NCBI RefSeq assembly: GCF_010122465.1
Contig: NZ_WLZY01000006.1
Span: 186,001-250,000, forward strand
Origin: Phytoactinopolyspora mesophila
GTDB taxonomy: Bacteria; Actinomycetota; Actinomycetes; Jiangellales; Jiangellaceae
DNA length: 64,000 bases
Reading direction: 5' to 3'
The position numbers were made by a program, and so were the translations under genes. The notes below the pieces were generated by a model, which did not search any database, was not told the origin of the DNA, and saw only the letters and a list, made by a program, of their open reading frames with translations. Below, piece by piece: positions 16,305 through 25,158 of this stretch. Position 1 is the stretch's first letter, and the number at the start of each line of letters is the position of its first letter.

Positions 16305-16940
16305 TCACACCGCGGGGGGCTTGGCGTCGTCGGCGCCTACAGCGTGCTCGAGAGTCGCGGCTGCCGCTGCCCGGGAGGTGTCGGTGTCAGGTCCCGGGAG
16401 AGGCACGAACACCGTCTGCCGGTAGTAGCGTAGTTCGTTGATGGAGTCCTGGATGTCGCCGAGGGCGCGGTGGTTGCCGGTCTTGCTCGGGCTCGCGAAA
16501 TACACTCGCGGGTACCAGCGCCGCACCAGTTCTTTGATGGACGAGACGTCGACATTGCGATAGTGCAGCCAGCTCTCCAAGTCCGGCAGGTCGCGCGCGA
16601 GAAACAGACGGTCCATGTGGACCGTGTTTCCTGCCAGCGGTGCCTTCACCGGCTCCGGCACAAAGGTCTTGACGTAGTCCAGCGTGCGCTCGCGGGCCTC
16701 CTCCATGGAGATCCCGCTGTGGAGCTGGTCGAGTAGCCCGCTGGTGGTGTGCATCTCGCGGACGACGTCGCCCATCTGCTCGATGGTCTCGTTCGGTGGC
16801 CGGATGACGACGTCTACGCCGTCGCCCAGCACGTTCAGTTCTCCGTCGGTGACGAGCACGGCGACCTCGATCAAGGCGTCGCGGGTGAGATCGAGGCCGG
16901 TCATCTCGCAGTCGATCCATACGAGTCGGTCGTTGGTCAC
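16305..16940 (-). CDS. orn: Oligoribonuclease
   Basis: 211 residues from the GTG at 16940, with AAGGTGG five bases upstream. It degrades 2-5 nt RNA fragments and linear di-nucleotides such as pGpG in the cytosol. This is the DEDDh 3'-5' exonuclease fold: WIDCEMTGLD (Exo I, Asp and Glu), MDRLFLARDLPDLESWLHYRNVDVSSIKEL pattern (Exo II region) and KTGNHRALGDIQDSI (Exo III His and Asp). The last 20 residues form a polar tail beyond the usual end. The frame is open far upstream, but that part is not Orn-like. Confidence 0.95.
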   Translation of the reverse strand: MTNDRLVWIDCEMTGLDLTRDALIEVAVLVTDGELNVLGDGVDVVIRPPNETIEQMGDVVREMHTTSGLLDQLHSGISMEEARERTLDYVKTFVPEPVKAPLAGNTVHMDRLFLARDLPDLESWLHYRNVDVSSIKELVRRWYPRVYFASPSKTGNHRALGDIQDSINELRYYRQTVFVPLPGPDTDTSRAAAAATLEHAVGADDAKPPAV

Positions 16941-16974
16941 GGCGCCCACCTTACGTGGCTCAGGCAAGGCTGTC

Positions 16975-17400
16975 TCATCGCTTGTGTCGGCGTCGCCGGG
17001 CTCCGGCCCGTCGCGGACCCGGCTCGACGGGCGGCGCCTCGTCGGTATCGTCATCCGAGCCGGGCCGATGATCCTGCGCGCGGTGGCTGTCCCGGCGGTT
17101 CGGCTCACCCGGCTCGGATCGGCTTGGACGTGCTGGTTCCTCGCCATGATCAGTGGCGGCCGGGGGAGGTCGCCGGGTGCGCGCGGTGGCAACCGCAAGT
17201 AGCGCGAGGGTGAGCAGCGTTCCCAGCACCACACCGGCCGCGGCCCACCAGGGTTGGTCGGCGGCGAGCAGTAGAGCCGTCGCGACGCCGGCCGCGAGCA
17301 GCGCGTACACGGTGATCTCGGCCATCGACGGTGTCGCTGCCGGCGGGACCTGCCGTTTCGGCGCGCGACGGCCGCGAGTGGCATGACGACGTGCGGGCAC
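16975..17400 (-). CDS. Small membrane protein with charged C-terminal tail
   Basis: 141 residues; the GTG at 17400 follows CAGGAG. A basic N-terminus precedes two adjacent membrane spans (about 28-46 and 51-70) with a QPWW turn between them. The last 65 residues are Arg/Pro/Asp-rich and probably disordered in the cytosol. No family is recognised. It sits directly upstream of orn in the same direction with a short gap, so it may share its transcript. Confidence 0.5.
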   Translation of the reverse strand: MPARRHATRGRRAPKRQVPPAATPSMAEITVYALLAAGVATALLLAADQPWWAAAGVVLGTLLTLALLAVATARTRRPPPAATDHGEEPARPSRSEPGEPNRRDSHRAQDHRPGSDDDTDEAPPVEPGPRRAGARRRRHKR

Positions 17401-17539
17401 CCTGTCTCCTGATTGAAAGCCCCCGTTGCGAAGTCTCGAAGGAGAGCGAGTCTAGTGCCCCTCGCTGATCCGCGGTGCGAGCGCTGTCTACGTGGTGCGT
17501 GGCGCCGGACTTTTTGACTATCGACAGGCGAGACATCAA

Positions 17540-17575
17540 GTGATCTAATCACTAGCTAACTAATCGACGTCGATT
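17540..17575 (+). promoter_or_regulatory. Two palindromes upstream of the secreted DUF5005-like gene
   Basis: GTGATCTAATCAC (17540-17552) is an interrupted inverted repeat. AATCGACGTCGATT (17562-17575) is a perfect 14-bp palindrome centred on CG, the form of LacI-type operators. They lie 15-50 bp upstream of the gene start, so a repressor is likely. No regulator gene is adjacent. Confidence 0.5.
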
Positions 17576-17589
17576 GTTGTGGAGGTCTG

Positions 17590-18720
17590 ATGCGCCCGTT
17601 ACGTCCGCTTCGTGTGCCAGTCATGCTGCTGGCGGTTGCCACCGCCGGAGCTGTGACCATTCCGGTCGGTGTGGCCGCGGCCGACTCCGAGGACCCATCC
17701 GCCGGAACCTGCGGTGTCGTGGATTCGGACTGGCAGGTGAGCTCCCGTGTAGAGCCCCACCGGACCGAACTCTTCGACACCTACGGCAACTCCGGCACCG
17801 GGTGGACGGGTGGAGACAGCACCTACTCGGTGCGCTTGCCCGGCGGGCGCACCGCATGGATGTTCTCCGACACCTTCCTCGGCCCGGTAGAACCAGATCT
17901 GACCCGGCCGATCGAGACGCCGTTCCTCAACAACTCATTCGTGATCCAGAAGGGTGACTCGCTGACGACGGTGACCGGGGGGACAGCTGACGAGCCGGAC
18001 TCGCTGGTGCCGCCGGCCGAGCCGAACACATGGAACTGGCTCGGCGCCGGTATCGCAACACCGCGCTCGTTCGACATCATGTTCCTACAGTTCGGCACCT
18101 TCGGTCCCGGCATGTGGGACTTCGAATGGCAGGCGAACAAGCTGGTTCGCTTCGACCCTTGGACGTACGAAGTCCGCGACGTCGTGCCGATGCCGTCCGA
18201 GGCGGGCGTGCAGTGGGCGTCATGGATCGAGCGAGCCGGGCGTTACACCTACATCTACGGCGTGGACGATCAGGGTGCCTCGAAGTACATGCATCTGGCT
18301 CGGGTCAGGGGCAGCGATCTCACGAAGCCGTGGGAGTACTGGACCGGCGACGGCTGGTCGGACGAGGAGACGGACTCCGCGCCGATCATGCCGGGGGTGG
18401 CGAACGAGTACAGTGTCACGTCGTTCAAGGACGGCTACCTGCTGGTCACCCAGGACACCAACGAGCTGTTCAGCACCAACATCGTCGGCTATGTCAGCTG
18501 CACGCCGTGGGGCCCGTTCACGCCCGTGGGCACGCTGTATCAAACACCCGAAACCGGCGGGAACATCATTACGTACAACGCGCACGAACACCCCGAACAA
18601 CGCCGCGGCAACAAGCTGATCGTGACGTACAACGTCAACAGCCTGGACTCGGCCGAACTGTACGACGACGTGACGATCTACCGACCGCGCTTCGTCGAAG
18701 TCGAGCTCTCGAAGGGGTAG
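17590..18720 (+). CDS. Secreted DUF5005/DUF4185-like protein
   Basis: 376 residues, preceded by TGGAGG. A Sec signal peptide (about residues 1-31) contains VPVMLLAVATAGAVTIPVGVAAA. The mature part resembles the beta-propeller DUF4185/DUF5005 group: GWTGGDSTYSVRLPGGRTAWMFSDTFLG, GPGMWDFEWQANKLVRFDP, and YSVTSFKDGYLLVTQDTNEL. Related folds are found in carbohydrate-active proteins, but no catalytic residue can be assigned. Palindromes in the promoter suggest substrate-dependent control, as for secreted polysaccharide-acting proteins. Confidence 0.7.
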   Translation: MRPLRPLRVPVMLLAVATAGAVTIPVGVAAADSEDPSAGTCGVVDSDWQVSSRVEPHRTELFDTYGNSGTGWTGGDSTYSVRLPGGRTAWMFSDTFLGPVEPDLTRPIETPFLNNSFVIQKGDSLTTVTGGTADEPDSLVPPAEPNTWNWLGAGIATPRSFDIMFLQFGTFGPGMWDFEWQANKLVRFDPWTYEVRDVVPMPSEAGVQWASWIERAGRYTYIYGVDDQGASKYMHLARVRGSDLTKPWEYWTGDGWSDEETDSAPIMPGVANEYSVTSFKDGYLLVTQDTNELFSTNIVGYVSCTPWGPFTPVGTLYQTPETGGNIITYNAHEHPEQRRGNKLIVTYNVNSLDSAELYDDVTIYRPRFVEVELSKG

Positions 18721-18736
18721 GTCCCGAGCGAGGCCG

Positions 18737-19366
18737 TCAGGCCGGCTGGCTCCAGGTCTCCCGCACCGAACGGCGGATGGCGCCGGCCTGACGCAGCTGA
18801 ATGATGATGCCGATGATCGCGAGGGCGATACCGCCCGCGTACCACCATGGTTGGTCGCGGGCGGTCGTCTCGGCATCGAACATGGCGTCGATGTCGATGA
18901 CGTCGAATATGAGCATCAGGCCGGCGATCACCACGCTGGCGCCCGCGAAGGAACTGATGACGATCAGGAGTAATTGGGGGAGGCTCGCGACGATGGCGAG
19001 CAGGGCGAGCGCCGCGCCGCACAGCGCCCCGATCAGCAGCAACCCCCATGCTTCGGTGACGCCCAGCGCCGAGGCAAGGGTGCCCCCGAGCACGAATCCC
19101 ATCGACGCCATCCCCAGGATGATGCTGACGGCGAAGAACAGGTAGGCGAGGGCGGCAAATACGATGGCGAGCAAGATGGCGACCAGCCAGCCCGTCGCGG
19201 TGTCGAGATACCCCTGGTCGGTGAGGTTGTCGACGAGACCGGCCCCCACCGCGAAACCGACGAACGCGCCCCAAATCGCCAGCAGAAGGCGCATCGCCCA
19301 TTGCCCACGCAGGCACAGGAATGCGCCGATGATGACGGCCAGCAGGCCCACAACGATTTCGGTCAT
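18737..19366 (-). CDS. DUF4203-type multi-pass membrane protein
   Basis: 209 residues with about seven closely packed membrane spans separated by short loops. It begins EIVVGLLAVIIGAFLCLRGQWAMRLLLAIWGAFVGFAVG, the Gly-rich paired-helix pattern of the DUF4203/TMEM198-like group. A short acidic loop (DVIDIDAMFDAETTARDQPWW) precedes the final span and an amphipathic tail. Function is unknown. It converges on the DUF5005-like gene with 16 bp between the stops. Confidence 0.7.
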   Translation of the reverse strand: MTEIVVGLLAVIIGAFLCLRGQWAMRLLLAIWGAFVGFAVGAGLVDNLTDQGYLDTATGWLVAILLAIVFAALAYLFFAVSIILGMASMGFVLGGTLASALGVTEAWGLLLIGALCGAALALLAIVASLPQLLLIVISSFAGASVVIAGLMLIFDVIDIDAMFDAETTARDQPWWYAGGIALAIIGIIIQLRQAGAIRRSVRETWSQPA

Positions 19367-19539
19367 CGCGTACTCGCCCTCCGTTCTCTACCTGACTCCC
19401 GGCAGAAATCCCGGTTGACGCCAATCGCGGCGCCGATGACGCTATGGCCCATGATGACACCGACGCAGCCACTTCTGCCGCACGTCAGCACGAACCACTT
19501 GGCGGATGCGCCCGCGCGCATCAAGTCTGCGTGACGGCG

Positions 19540-20706
19540 TCAGCGACTCCGGTAGGTGTTCAGCCGGGCGGCTTGGCGGGTGAGGTGGTCGCGTTCGGCG
19601 AGGTTGGGCGCCTTCTGGGCTGCCTCGGCGTAGAGCTCTGCCGCCCGCGATAGGTCGCCGTCGCGTTCGCGGAGGTATGCCGCCACCGCGGTGTAGCGGG
19701 GCAGCGAGGTGTCGAGGAGCGCGAGTTCGGCGAGACCGGCTCGTGCGCCGTCGGCTTCGCCGACCGCGACCGCGCGGTTGAGCTGGACGATGGGGCTGTC
19801 GGTGAGTCGTACGAGTTCGTCGTACCACTCGACAATCTGTGGCCAGTCGGTCTCCTCCGCGGTCGGTGCGTCCGCGTGCAGTGCGGCGATGGCGGCTTGG
19901 GCCTGGAGCTCACCGAGCTGATCGCGTGCGAGAGCTGCCTGCAGGATGTCGACGCCTTCGGCGATCAGGCGGGTGTCCCACCGGCTGCGGTCCTGCTGGG
20001 CGAGCGGCACCAGACTCCCGTCAGGCGCGGTGCGGGCTGCCCGGCGGGCGTGATGGAGCAGCATGAGCGCGAGCAACCCTGCCACTTCGGGGTGGTCGAT
20101 GGCGGTCGTGAGCTGCCGGGTCAGCCGGATCGCCTCGCTGGCGAGGTCGACATCGCCGGAGTAGCCCTCGTTGAACACGAGGTAGAGGACGCGCAGCACG
20201 GTGGCGACGTCGCCGGGCTGGTCGAACCGCGCGCCGGACACGATGCGCTTGGCCCGGCTGATGCGCTGCGCCATGGTCGCCTCGGGGACCAGATAGGCCT
20301 GCGCGATCTGGCGGGTGGTCAGACCACCGACGGCGCGTAGCGTCAGCGCGACCGCCGACGCCGGGGTCAGTGATGGGTGGGCGCACAGGAAGTACAGCTG
20401 GAGCGTGTCGTCCGAGCCGGGCGCGGGCCCGGGGTCGGGCGCTTCGGGCTCAACGCTGATGAGGCTCTCACGGCGGCGGCGGGCAGCGTCCGAGCGAGCC
20501 GCATCGAGAAACCTGCGCCAGGCCACCGTGACCATCCACCCCTGCTGGTCACGCGGCGGGTTATCCGGCCAGACACGCAGGGCTTCGACCAGGGCGTCTT
20601 GAACGGCGTCCTCGGCCGCCGCGAAGTCGGCTCCGCGGCGGACGAGGATCGTGAGCACGCGTGGTGTGAGGCTGCGCAGCAGGACCTCATCCAGGCCAGT
20701 GTTCAT
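19540..20706 (-). CDS. ECF42-type RNA polymerase sigma factor with C-terminal SigF-like/TPR extension
   Basis: 388 residues from the ATG at 20706. Region 2 is near 20-75 (FAAAEDAVQDALVEALRVW, WMVTVAWRRFLDAARSD). Region 4 is near 115-165 (LTLRAVGGLTTRQIAQAYLVPEATMAQRISRAKR). About 220 further helical residues (YLVFNEGYSGD, then repeated AELALLD and AAELYAEA motifs) form the DUF6596/TPR-like tail typical of ECF42. This group has no anti-sigma factor and is normally encoded with a YCII (DGPF) protein, exactly as here. Its start overlaps the YCII stop. Confidence 0.9.
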   Translation of the reverse strand: MNTGLDEVLLRSLTPRVLTILVRRGADFAAAEDAVQDALVEALRVWPDNPPRDQQGWMVTVAWRRFLDAARSDAARRRRESLISVEPEAPDPGPAPGSDDTLQLYFLCAHPSLTPASAVALTLRAVGGLTTRQIAQAYLVPEATMAQRISRAKRIVSGARFDQPGDVATVLRVLYLVFNEGYSGDVDLASEAIRLTRQLTTAIDHPEVAGLLALMLLHHARRAARTAPDGSLVPLAQQDRSRWDTRLIAEGVDILQAALARDQLGELQAQAAIAALHADAPTAEETDWPQIVEWYDELVRLTDSPIVQLNRAVAVGEADGARAGLAELALLDTSLPRYTAVAAYLRERDGDLSRAAELYAEAAQKAPNLAERDHLTRQAARLNTYRSR

Positions 20707-21110
20707 TCTGTGATGGTGGGGGGCGTGCTGAGGAAGGGACGCACCTCGAGCCATTCGTGCAGCGGCTTCCCTCCGGCGCCGGGGGCGGCGGACAACTCGG
20801 CGGCCAGTTCGAGGGCGCGCTCGTAGGTTTCGACGTCGATCACCATCCAGCCGGCGATGAGGTCCTTGGTCTCGGCGAACGGCCCGTCGGTGACCGGCGG
20901 GCGCCCCTCGCCGTCGTAGCGCACCCACGCTCCGTCAGGCGCGAGGGCCTGACCGTCCACGTATTCGCCGGTGCCTTCGAGACGGGCGGCGAAGTCGTGC
21001 ATGAACTGCACGTGGGCCGAGATTTCTTCGGGTGTCCACTGCTCCATCGGCACGTCGTTGACCGGCGCCGGAGCACCTCGATAGTGCTTGAGCAACAGGT
21101 ATTTGGCCAT
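20703..21110 (-). CDS. YCII-related (DGPF domain) protein
   Basis: 135 residues from the ATG at 21110, with GGAGGG upstream. It shows MAKYLLLKHY at the start, VDGQALAPDGAWVRYDG, the diagnostic VTDGPFAETKDLIAGWMVIDV motif, and a final WLEVRPF. YCII proteins are small dimeric alpha-beta barrels, often next to ECF42 sigma factors, where they are thought to link a signal to the sigma factor. It overlaps the sigma gene by 4 bp. Confidence 0.9.
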   Translation of the reverse strand: MAKYLLLKHYRGAPAPVNDVPMEQWTPEEISAHVQFMHDFAARLEGTGEYVDGQALAPDGAWVRYDGEGRPPVTDGPFAETKDLIAGWMVIDVETYERALELAAELSAAPGAGGKPLHEWLEVRPFLSTPPTITE

Positions 21111-21316
21111 GGTGGCCCTCCTCGTTACTGGTGCGACCATTGTGGTCGCGTTCACCACAGGAACGGAACCAGATCCTGGTTCTCGACATGACCGACCGGC
21201 CTTTTTTGAGTAGGCGCAGCCACAGGATCTCCTGTTGGTCACGTTGGATGGTCCTTGCTACACGAGCCTGGAAGAAGTAGTCGAGGCCGGGCATGGTGCA
21301 CGTACTTGTGGTTCCC

Positions 21317-21358
21317 ATCTAGGTAGAACAGATTTACGTAGGTACGATTTACCTAGAT
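21317..21358 (+). promoter_or_regulatory. Inverted repeat upstream of the DUF234-type ATPase
   Basis: Perfect 9-bp arms ATCTAGGTA (21317-21325) and TACCTAGAT (21350-21358) flank a 24-bp spacer holding TACGTA. GATTTAC occurs twice at 15-bp spacing inside it. The AT-rich block stands out from the surrounding GC-rich DNA and ends 23 bp before the ATPase start, so it probably holds the promoter and a repressor site. Confidence 0.5.
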
Positions 21359-21381
21359 TATGGCTACATTGGAGGCGCGAC

Positions 21382-22830
21382 ATGGCAGGGAGATTTGTCG
21401 GAAGAGCATCTGAGCTTGCCTTGCTGCGCAAACGGCTGGATTCGGTTGCCCAGTCCCGGACCGGGACCGCGCTGGCCATACGGGGGCGGCGCCAGGTTGG
21501 AAAGTCACGGCTCACGCAAGAGTTCTGTGATGCGGCAGGCGTTCCCTATGTGTTCTTCACTGCAACCAAGGGATTATCGCCCGTCGAAGCGATTGGCGCG
21601 TTCCTGCGGGAGGTTCGGGAGTCCGGTCTTCCGTCCGATCCTGGTGCGCTCCCCGAGAATGCTCCTGGAAGTTGGTTGGACGCGTTGCGCGTCCTCGCTG
21701 CCGCGCTGCCCGACACTCCGAGCATCGTGGTGTTCGACGAGTTGCCGTGGTTAGCGGAGCAGGACGAGGCGTTCGACGGTGCACTGCAGACCGCCTGGGA
21801 TCGGTTACTCTCCCGGCATCCGGTGCTGCTGGTCATGCTGGGTAGCGACATCCACATGATGGAGCGCCTGACCGCCTATGACCGGCCCTTCTACGGGCGA
21901 GCGGACAATCTCGTCCTGGGGCCGCTCAATCCGGCTGAGACTGGCCAGGCTGTTGGACTCGACGCCGCGGACGCGGTCGATGCCTACCTGATCTCTGGAG
22001 GCCTGCCCGGAATCCTGCGCAGCTGGCCAGTCGGGATGTCTCCGTTGCCGTTCGTTGAGCAAGAGTGCGCCGATCCGGCAGCACCGCTGTTCAGCGTGCC
22101 GGAAGCGACGCTTCTGGCTGAGTTTCCGTTGCCGGACCAGGCACGGCGCGTGCTAGAGGCGGTCGGTAGCGGGGACCGTACATATGGAGCGATTGCGGCC
22201 GCAGCTGGCGGCGGTAAGGGACCGCTCGCATCGGGCGCCTTATCTCCGTTGCTCCAACAGCTCGTCCGGGAGAAGCATGTGGTGGCTGTCGATCAGCCGC
22301 TTTCCACCCGGCCGGGAAAGCCCAATCTCTATCGCATTGCCGACTCCAACCTCCGCCTGTATCTGGCAGCACTACGATCGAGCCAGGAGCTCGTCCGGCG
22401 TGGGCGTCCCGAGGCCGCATTCCAGATGTTCGCACGACGCTGGGAGACCTGGCGCGGACGAGCGGTCGAGCCCCTCGTGAGAGATTCCTTGGAGCTGGCA
22501 GGCGCGTCTGGAGCGCTACCATGGCCCGAAGTAGAGACGGTCGGAGGCTGGTGGAACCGGCAGTTCAACCCTGAGGTCGATCTCGTCGGCGCGGATCGGT
22601 ATCCGGTGGCTCGACGGCTGTGGTTTGCTGGGTCGATCAAGTGGCTGAAATCGCCGTTCGACCGCCACGACCTTGCCGTCTTGCACCGCCGCGCGCCACA
22701 AGTGCCGGGATTCGAACCCGACCGAACCGGGCTCGTCATCGTGTCGATGAACGGGGTCGACTCTCACATCGAACGTGACTCGGCCGATGTGGTCTGGAAT
22801 GCGGCTGACGTGATCTCCGCGTACATCTGA
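21382..22830 (+). CDS. ATP-binding protein, archaeal-type ATPase with DUF234 C-terminal domain
   Basis: 482 residues from the ATG at 21382, with TTGGAGG upstream. It starts FVGRASELALLRKRLD, followed by Walker A RRQVGKSRL (about residues 36-44, a GRRQVGKS variant without the usual first Gly spacing) and Walker B IVVFDELPWL. A winged helix near 250-330 is followed by a C-terminal DUF234/PD-(D/E)XK-like domain with FNPEVDLVGAD and SIKWLKSPFD. Family members are suspected toxin-like or defence ATPases, but no function is established. Codon use looks less GC-biased than neighbours, and tRNA-Arg follows it, so horizontal acquisition is possible. Confidence 0.75.
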   Translation: MAGRFVGRASELALLRKRLDSVAQSRTGTALAIRGRRQVGKSRLTQEFCDAAGVPYVFFTATKGLSPVEAIGAFLREVRESGLPSDPGALPENAPGSWLDALRVLAAALPDTPSIVVFDELPWLAEQDEAFDGALQTAWDRLLSRHPVLLVMLGSDIHMMERLTAYDRPFYGRADNLVLGPLNPAETGQAVGLDAADAVDAYLISGGLPGILRSWPVGMSPLPFVEQECADPAAPLFSVPEATLLAEFPLPDQARRVLEAVGSGDRTYGAIAAAAGGGKGPLASGALSPLLQQLVREKHVVAVDQPLSTRPGKPNLYRIADSNLRLYLAALRSSQELVRRGRPEAAFQMFARRWETWRGRAVEPLVRDSLELAGASGALPWPEVETVGGWWNRQFNPEVDLVGADRYPVARRLWFAGSIKWLKSPFDRHDLAVLHRRAPQVPGFEPDRTGLVIVSMNGVDSHIERDSADVVWNAADVISAYI

Positions 22831-22842
22831 GGTTGAGCTGAG

Positions 22843-22915
22843 CGCGCCTGGAGGGATTCGAACCCCCGGCCAAGAGCTTAGAAGGCTCCTGCTCTATCCA
22901 CTGAGCTACAGGCGC
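22843..22915 (-). tRNA. tRNA-Arg (anticodon UCU)
   Basis: The minus strand gives a 73-nt cloverleaf with acceptor GCGCCTG/CAGGCGC, anticodon loop CTTCTAA (UCU) and T-loop GTTCGAATCC. No CCA is encoded, unlike the other three tRNA genes here. Confidence 0.95.
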
Positions 22916-22965
22916 AGGTCATGGCGTGGCATGGTGCGGTCACTATTGTGACCCACCGGTCGATG

Positions 22966-23514
22966 TCAGTGCACCGGTACACCGAGTCCGTCGACGATCT
23001 CAGCGCCTGGCCAGGCGGCCAGCTGTGATCCGGGCACCGCGATCTTCGATCGGCGCAGGCCACTACCGATCACCGCGTATGGTAACGCGGCGACGGCGGG
23101 GTCCACGAGGACGGGCCAGCTTCCGGGCAGACCGAGCGGGGTGATTCCGCCATATTCCATCCCGGTCATGGCAACGGCGTCGTCCATCGGTAGAAACGAT
23201 GCCTTGCGCACGTCTAGACGGCGCCGGACGACGCCGTTCACGTCGGCACGGGTGGTCGCCAGCACCATACACGCCGCAACCCGCAGCTCACCGGCCCGTT
23301 TACCGGCAACCACGACGCAGTTGGCCGAGATCTCCGGTGCGACGTCATACGCCGCGCAGAACTCGGTGGTGTCCGCGAGAGTTGGATCGATCTCGGCGAC
23401 GAACGCCTCGGTGGCGGGCTGGTGCTTCAGCGCGAACTGGACGGGATCGGCCAGGAGGTCAGGCCGCTGTGTGGCGGGTGCGGTCGGCAGCCGCCCGATG
23501 CTAGGCGTCGTCAT
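22966..23514 (-). CDS. YbaK/EbsC family aminoacyl-tRNA deacylase
   Basis: 182 residues. The YbaK core is present: ANCVVVAGKRAGELRVAACMVLATTRADVNGVVRRRL, then the invariant lysine region RKASFLPMDDAV and EYGGITPLGLPGSWPVLVD, and a terminal SGLRRSKIAVPG. Such proteins hydrolyse mischarged aminoacyl-tRNA (Ala-, Ser- or Cys-tRNA-Pro) in trans. The N-terminal 20 residues are an extension. It could clear any of several mischarged tRNAs; the specificity cannot be read from sequence. Confidence 0.85.
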   Translation of the reverse strand: MTTPSIGRLPTAPATQRPDLLADPVQFALKHQPATEAFVAEIDPTLADTTEFCAAYDVAPEISANCVVVAGKRAGELRVAACMVLATTRADVNGVVRRRLDVRKASFLPMDDAVAMTGMEYGGITPLGLPGSWPVLVDPAVAALPYAVIGSGLRRSKIAVPGSQLAAWPGAEIVDGLGVPVH

Positions 23515-23617
23515 GGCATCTGCTTTCGGGACGCCACCAGGGCTTCTCGTGCGTCACCATGGCCGCAGACCTGTCGATGGACGAGGAAACCCACCAAACA
23601 TGATCATTTGGGTGGGG

Positions 23618-24172
23618 TCAGTGGGAGTAGGTGGGGACGACCATGCCTCGGCCCAGGGTGTGGAAGGCGAGGTTGAACGAGACCACGGCCGGTGTCGCGT
23701 CCTCGGTGACGCCCTGGTCCGCCAAGGACTCGACATCAACCGCGTGGACGACGAAGAAATACCGATGGGGGCCGTCGCCCTGGGGCGGCGCCGCTCCGGC
23801 GTAACCCATGCCGCCGGTGTCGTTGCGCACAAAAAACGCGCCGTCAGGCAGGCCCAGCCCGTCGGCGGCGCCGGCGCCTCGGGGCATCTCGGTGATCCGG
23901 GCCGGGATGTCGACGACGACCCAGTGCCAGAAACCACATGGTGTGGGCGCATCGGGATCGAAACAAGTCACGACGTAACTCTGGGTGCCTTCTGGGGCTC
24001 CGGACCACCGCAAGTGCGGCGAAAGGTTCACGCCGGTCATGCCCCAGTCGTTGAAGAGGAAGTCGTTGGCGAGCTGCTGGCCGTCGCTGACGTCGTCGCT
24101 CTCCACGTGGAACTCCGCGACGGCGGGCAGCAGTTCATAAGGGTTCGGAGCGGCCGGTCGCTCGAGCGACAT
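23618..24172 (-). CDS. YbhB/YbcL family Raf kinase inhibitor-like (PEBP) protein
   Basis: 184 residues from the ATG at 24172, with GGAGGA upstream. The PEBP ligand pocket signature is present: [44 protein letters not shown], where the DPDAP and WHW segments form the anion site. [16 protein letters not shown] block follows. No signal peptide is seen. Bacterial members have no settled function. The frame upstream of 24172 is open but not PEBP-like. Confidence 0.88.
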   Translation of the reverse strand: MSLERPAAPNPYELLPAVAEFHVESDDVSDGQQLANDFLFNDWGMTGVNLSPHLRWSGAPEGTQSYVVTCFDPDAPTPCGFWHWVVVDIPARITEMPRGAGAADGLGLPDGAFFVRNDTGGMGYAGAAPPQGDGPHRYFFVVHAVDVESLADQGVTEDATPAVVSFNLAFHTLGRGMVVPTYSH

Positions 24173-24228
24173 GGAATCCTCCAGAGTGTTGTCGGCGTCG
24201 TTCTTGACGTTAATGCAAACATGGCGGT

Positions 24229-25158
24229 GTGGCGCAACCATCCGACGAACGTATGTATGACGCTTTGAGTGTTTTGCGGCGGTTGGTGGGCGAAATCGAT
24301 TTTCCGTTCGACTCGGCCAGCTCAGCCAAGACCCGGCGCGAACTCGACGATGCCCGGACACTGCTGGATCATTATTTGTTGGCTCGGCTGCGCCGGATGG
24401 ACGCGCCGTTGCTGGTCGCCGTTGGTGGTTCGACCGGTGCCGGGAAGTCCACGTTGGTCAACGGCATCGTCGGCGATGTCGTCACTTCGCCGGGGGTGTT
24501 GCGGCCGACCACACGCATCCCCGTCCTGGTGCATCACCCCGACGACACACCCGAGTTCCCGGCTGAGCATGTTCTGTCCGAGCAGCGCCCGGTCGACGGC
24601 ATTCCCCGAGGACTCACCCTCATGGACACGCCTCCGCTGGCCTCGGTCGCCGACGAAAGCCGCTCGCAGGCACCGGCCGCGCTGGAGACGGCCGACCTGT
24701 GGATCTTCATGACCACGGCGGCGCGTTATGCCGACGCGGTTCCGTGGCAGGTTCTGGCCAGGGCCGCAGAGCGCAGGATGTCGGTTGCCGCGGTGGTGAA
24801 CCGGGTGCCACCCGGCGCGGTGAACGAAATCAGATCTCATCTGGCCGGTTTGCTTGCGTCACGAGGGCTCGGTGATGCACCGTTGTTCGCCTTGGAAGAA
24901 GCCACACTGGACAGTTCCGGGATGATGCCGCCGCATGTCGTGGAACATGTGTCTCGCTGGCTCCACGAGTTGGCCGGCGGCGACGCCGCGCGGGCGGCCG
25001 TGGTCCGGCGCACCGTGGACGGGGCCGTCAGCCACGTGCTCAGTCGCGTGTCCAGTTCACTTGCCCAAGCTGAGGTGGATGTGTTTGACGACGCTGCTCG
25101 TGCCGACCTGACTGAAGCCGTCGCGGCCGGGTGGCGGGCCCGGGGTGAGGCCGAATGA
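24229..25158 (+). CDS. YfjP/dynamin-like GTPase, soluble member
   Basis: 309 residues from GTG 24229; an ATG at 24253 is an alternative. G1 is [15 protein letters not shown] (about residues 66-80), a Thr in PTTRIP serves as G2 and MDTPPL as G3. The G4 position reads VVNRVPPG instead of NKxD, so guanine specificity may be weakened. The C-terminus is helical with no membrane span. It is coupled by ATGA to a larger GTPase that does have membrane helices. The pair resembles the tandem bacterial dynamin-like proteins found in actinobacteria. Confidence 0.75.
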   Translation: MAQPSDERMYDALSVLRRLVGEIDFPFDSASSAKTRRELDDARTLLDHYLLARLRRMDAPLLVAVGGSTGAGKSTLVNGIVGDVVTSPGVLRPTTRIPVLVHHPDDTPEFPAEHVLSEQRPVDGIPRGLTLMDTPPLASVADESRSQAPAALETADLWIFMTTAARYADAVPWQVLARAAERRMSVAAVVNRVPPGAVNEIRSHLAGLLASRGLGDAPLFALEEATLDSSGMMPPHVVEHVSRWLHELAGGDAARAAVVRRTVDGAVSHVLSRVSSSLAQAEVDVFDDAARADLTEAVAAGWRARGEAE

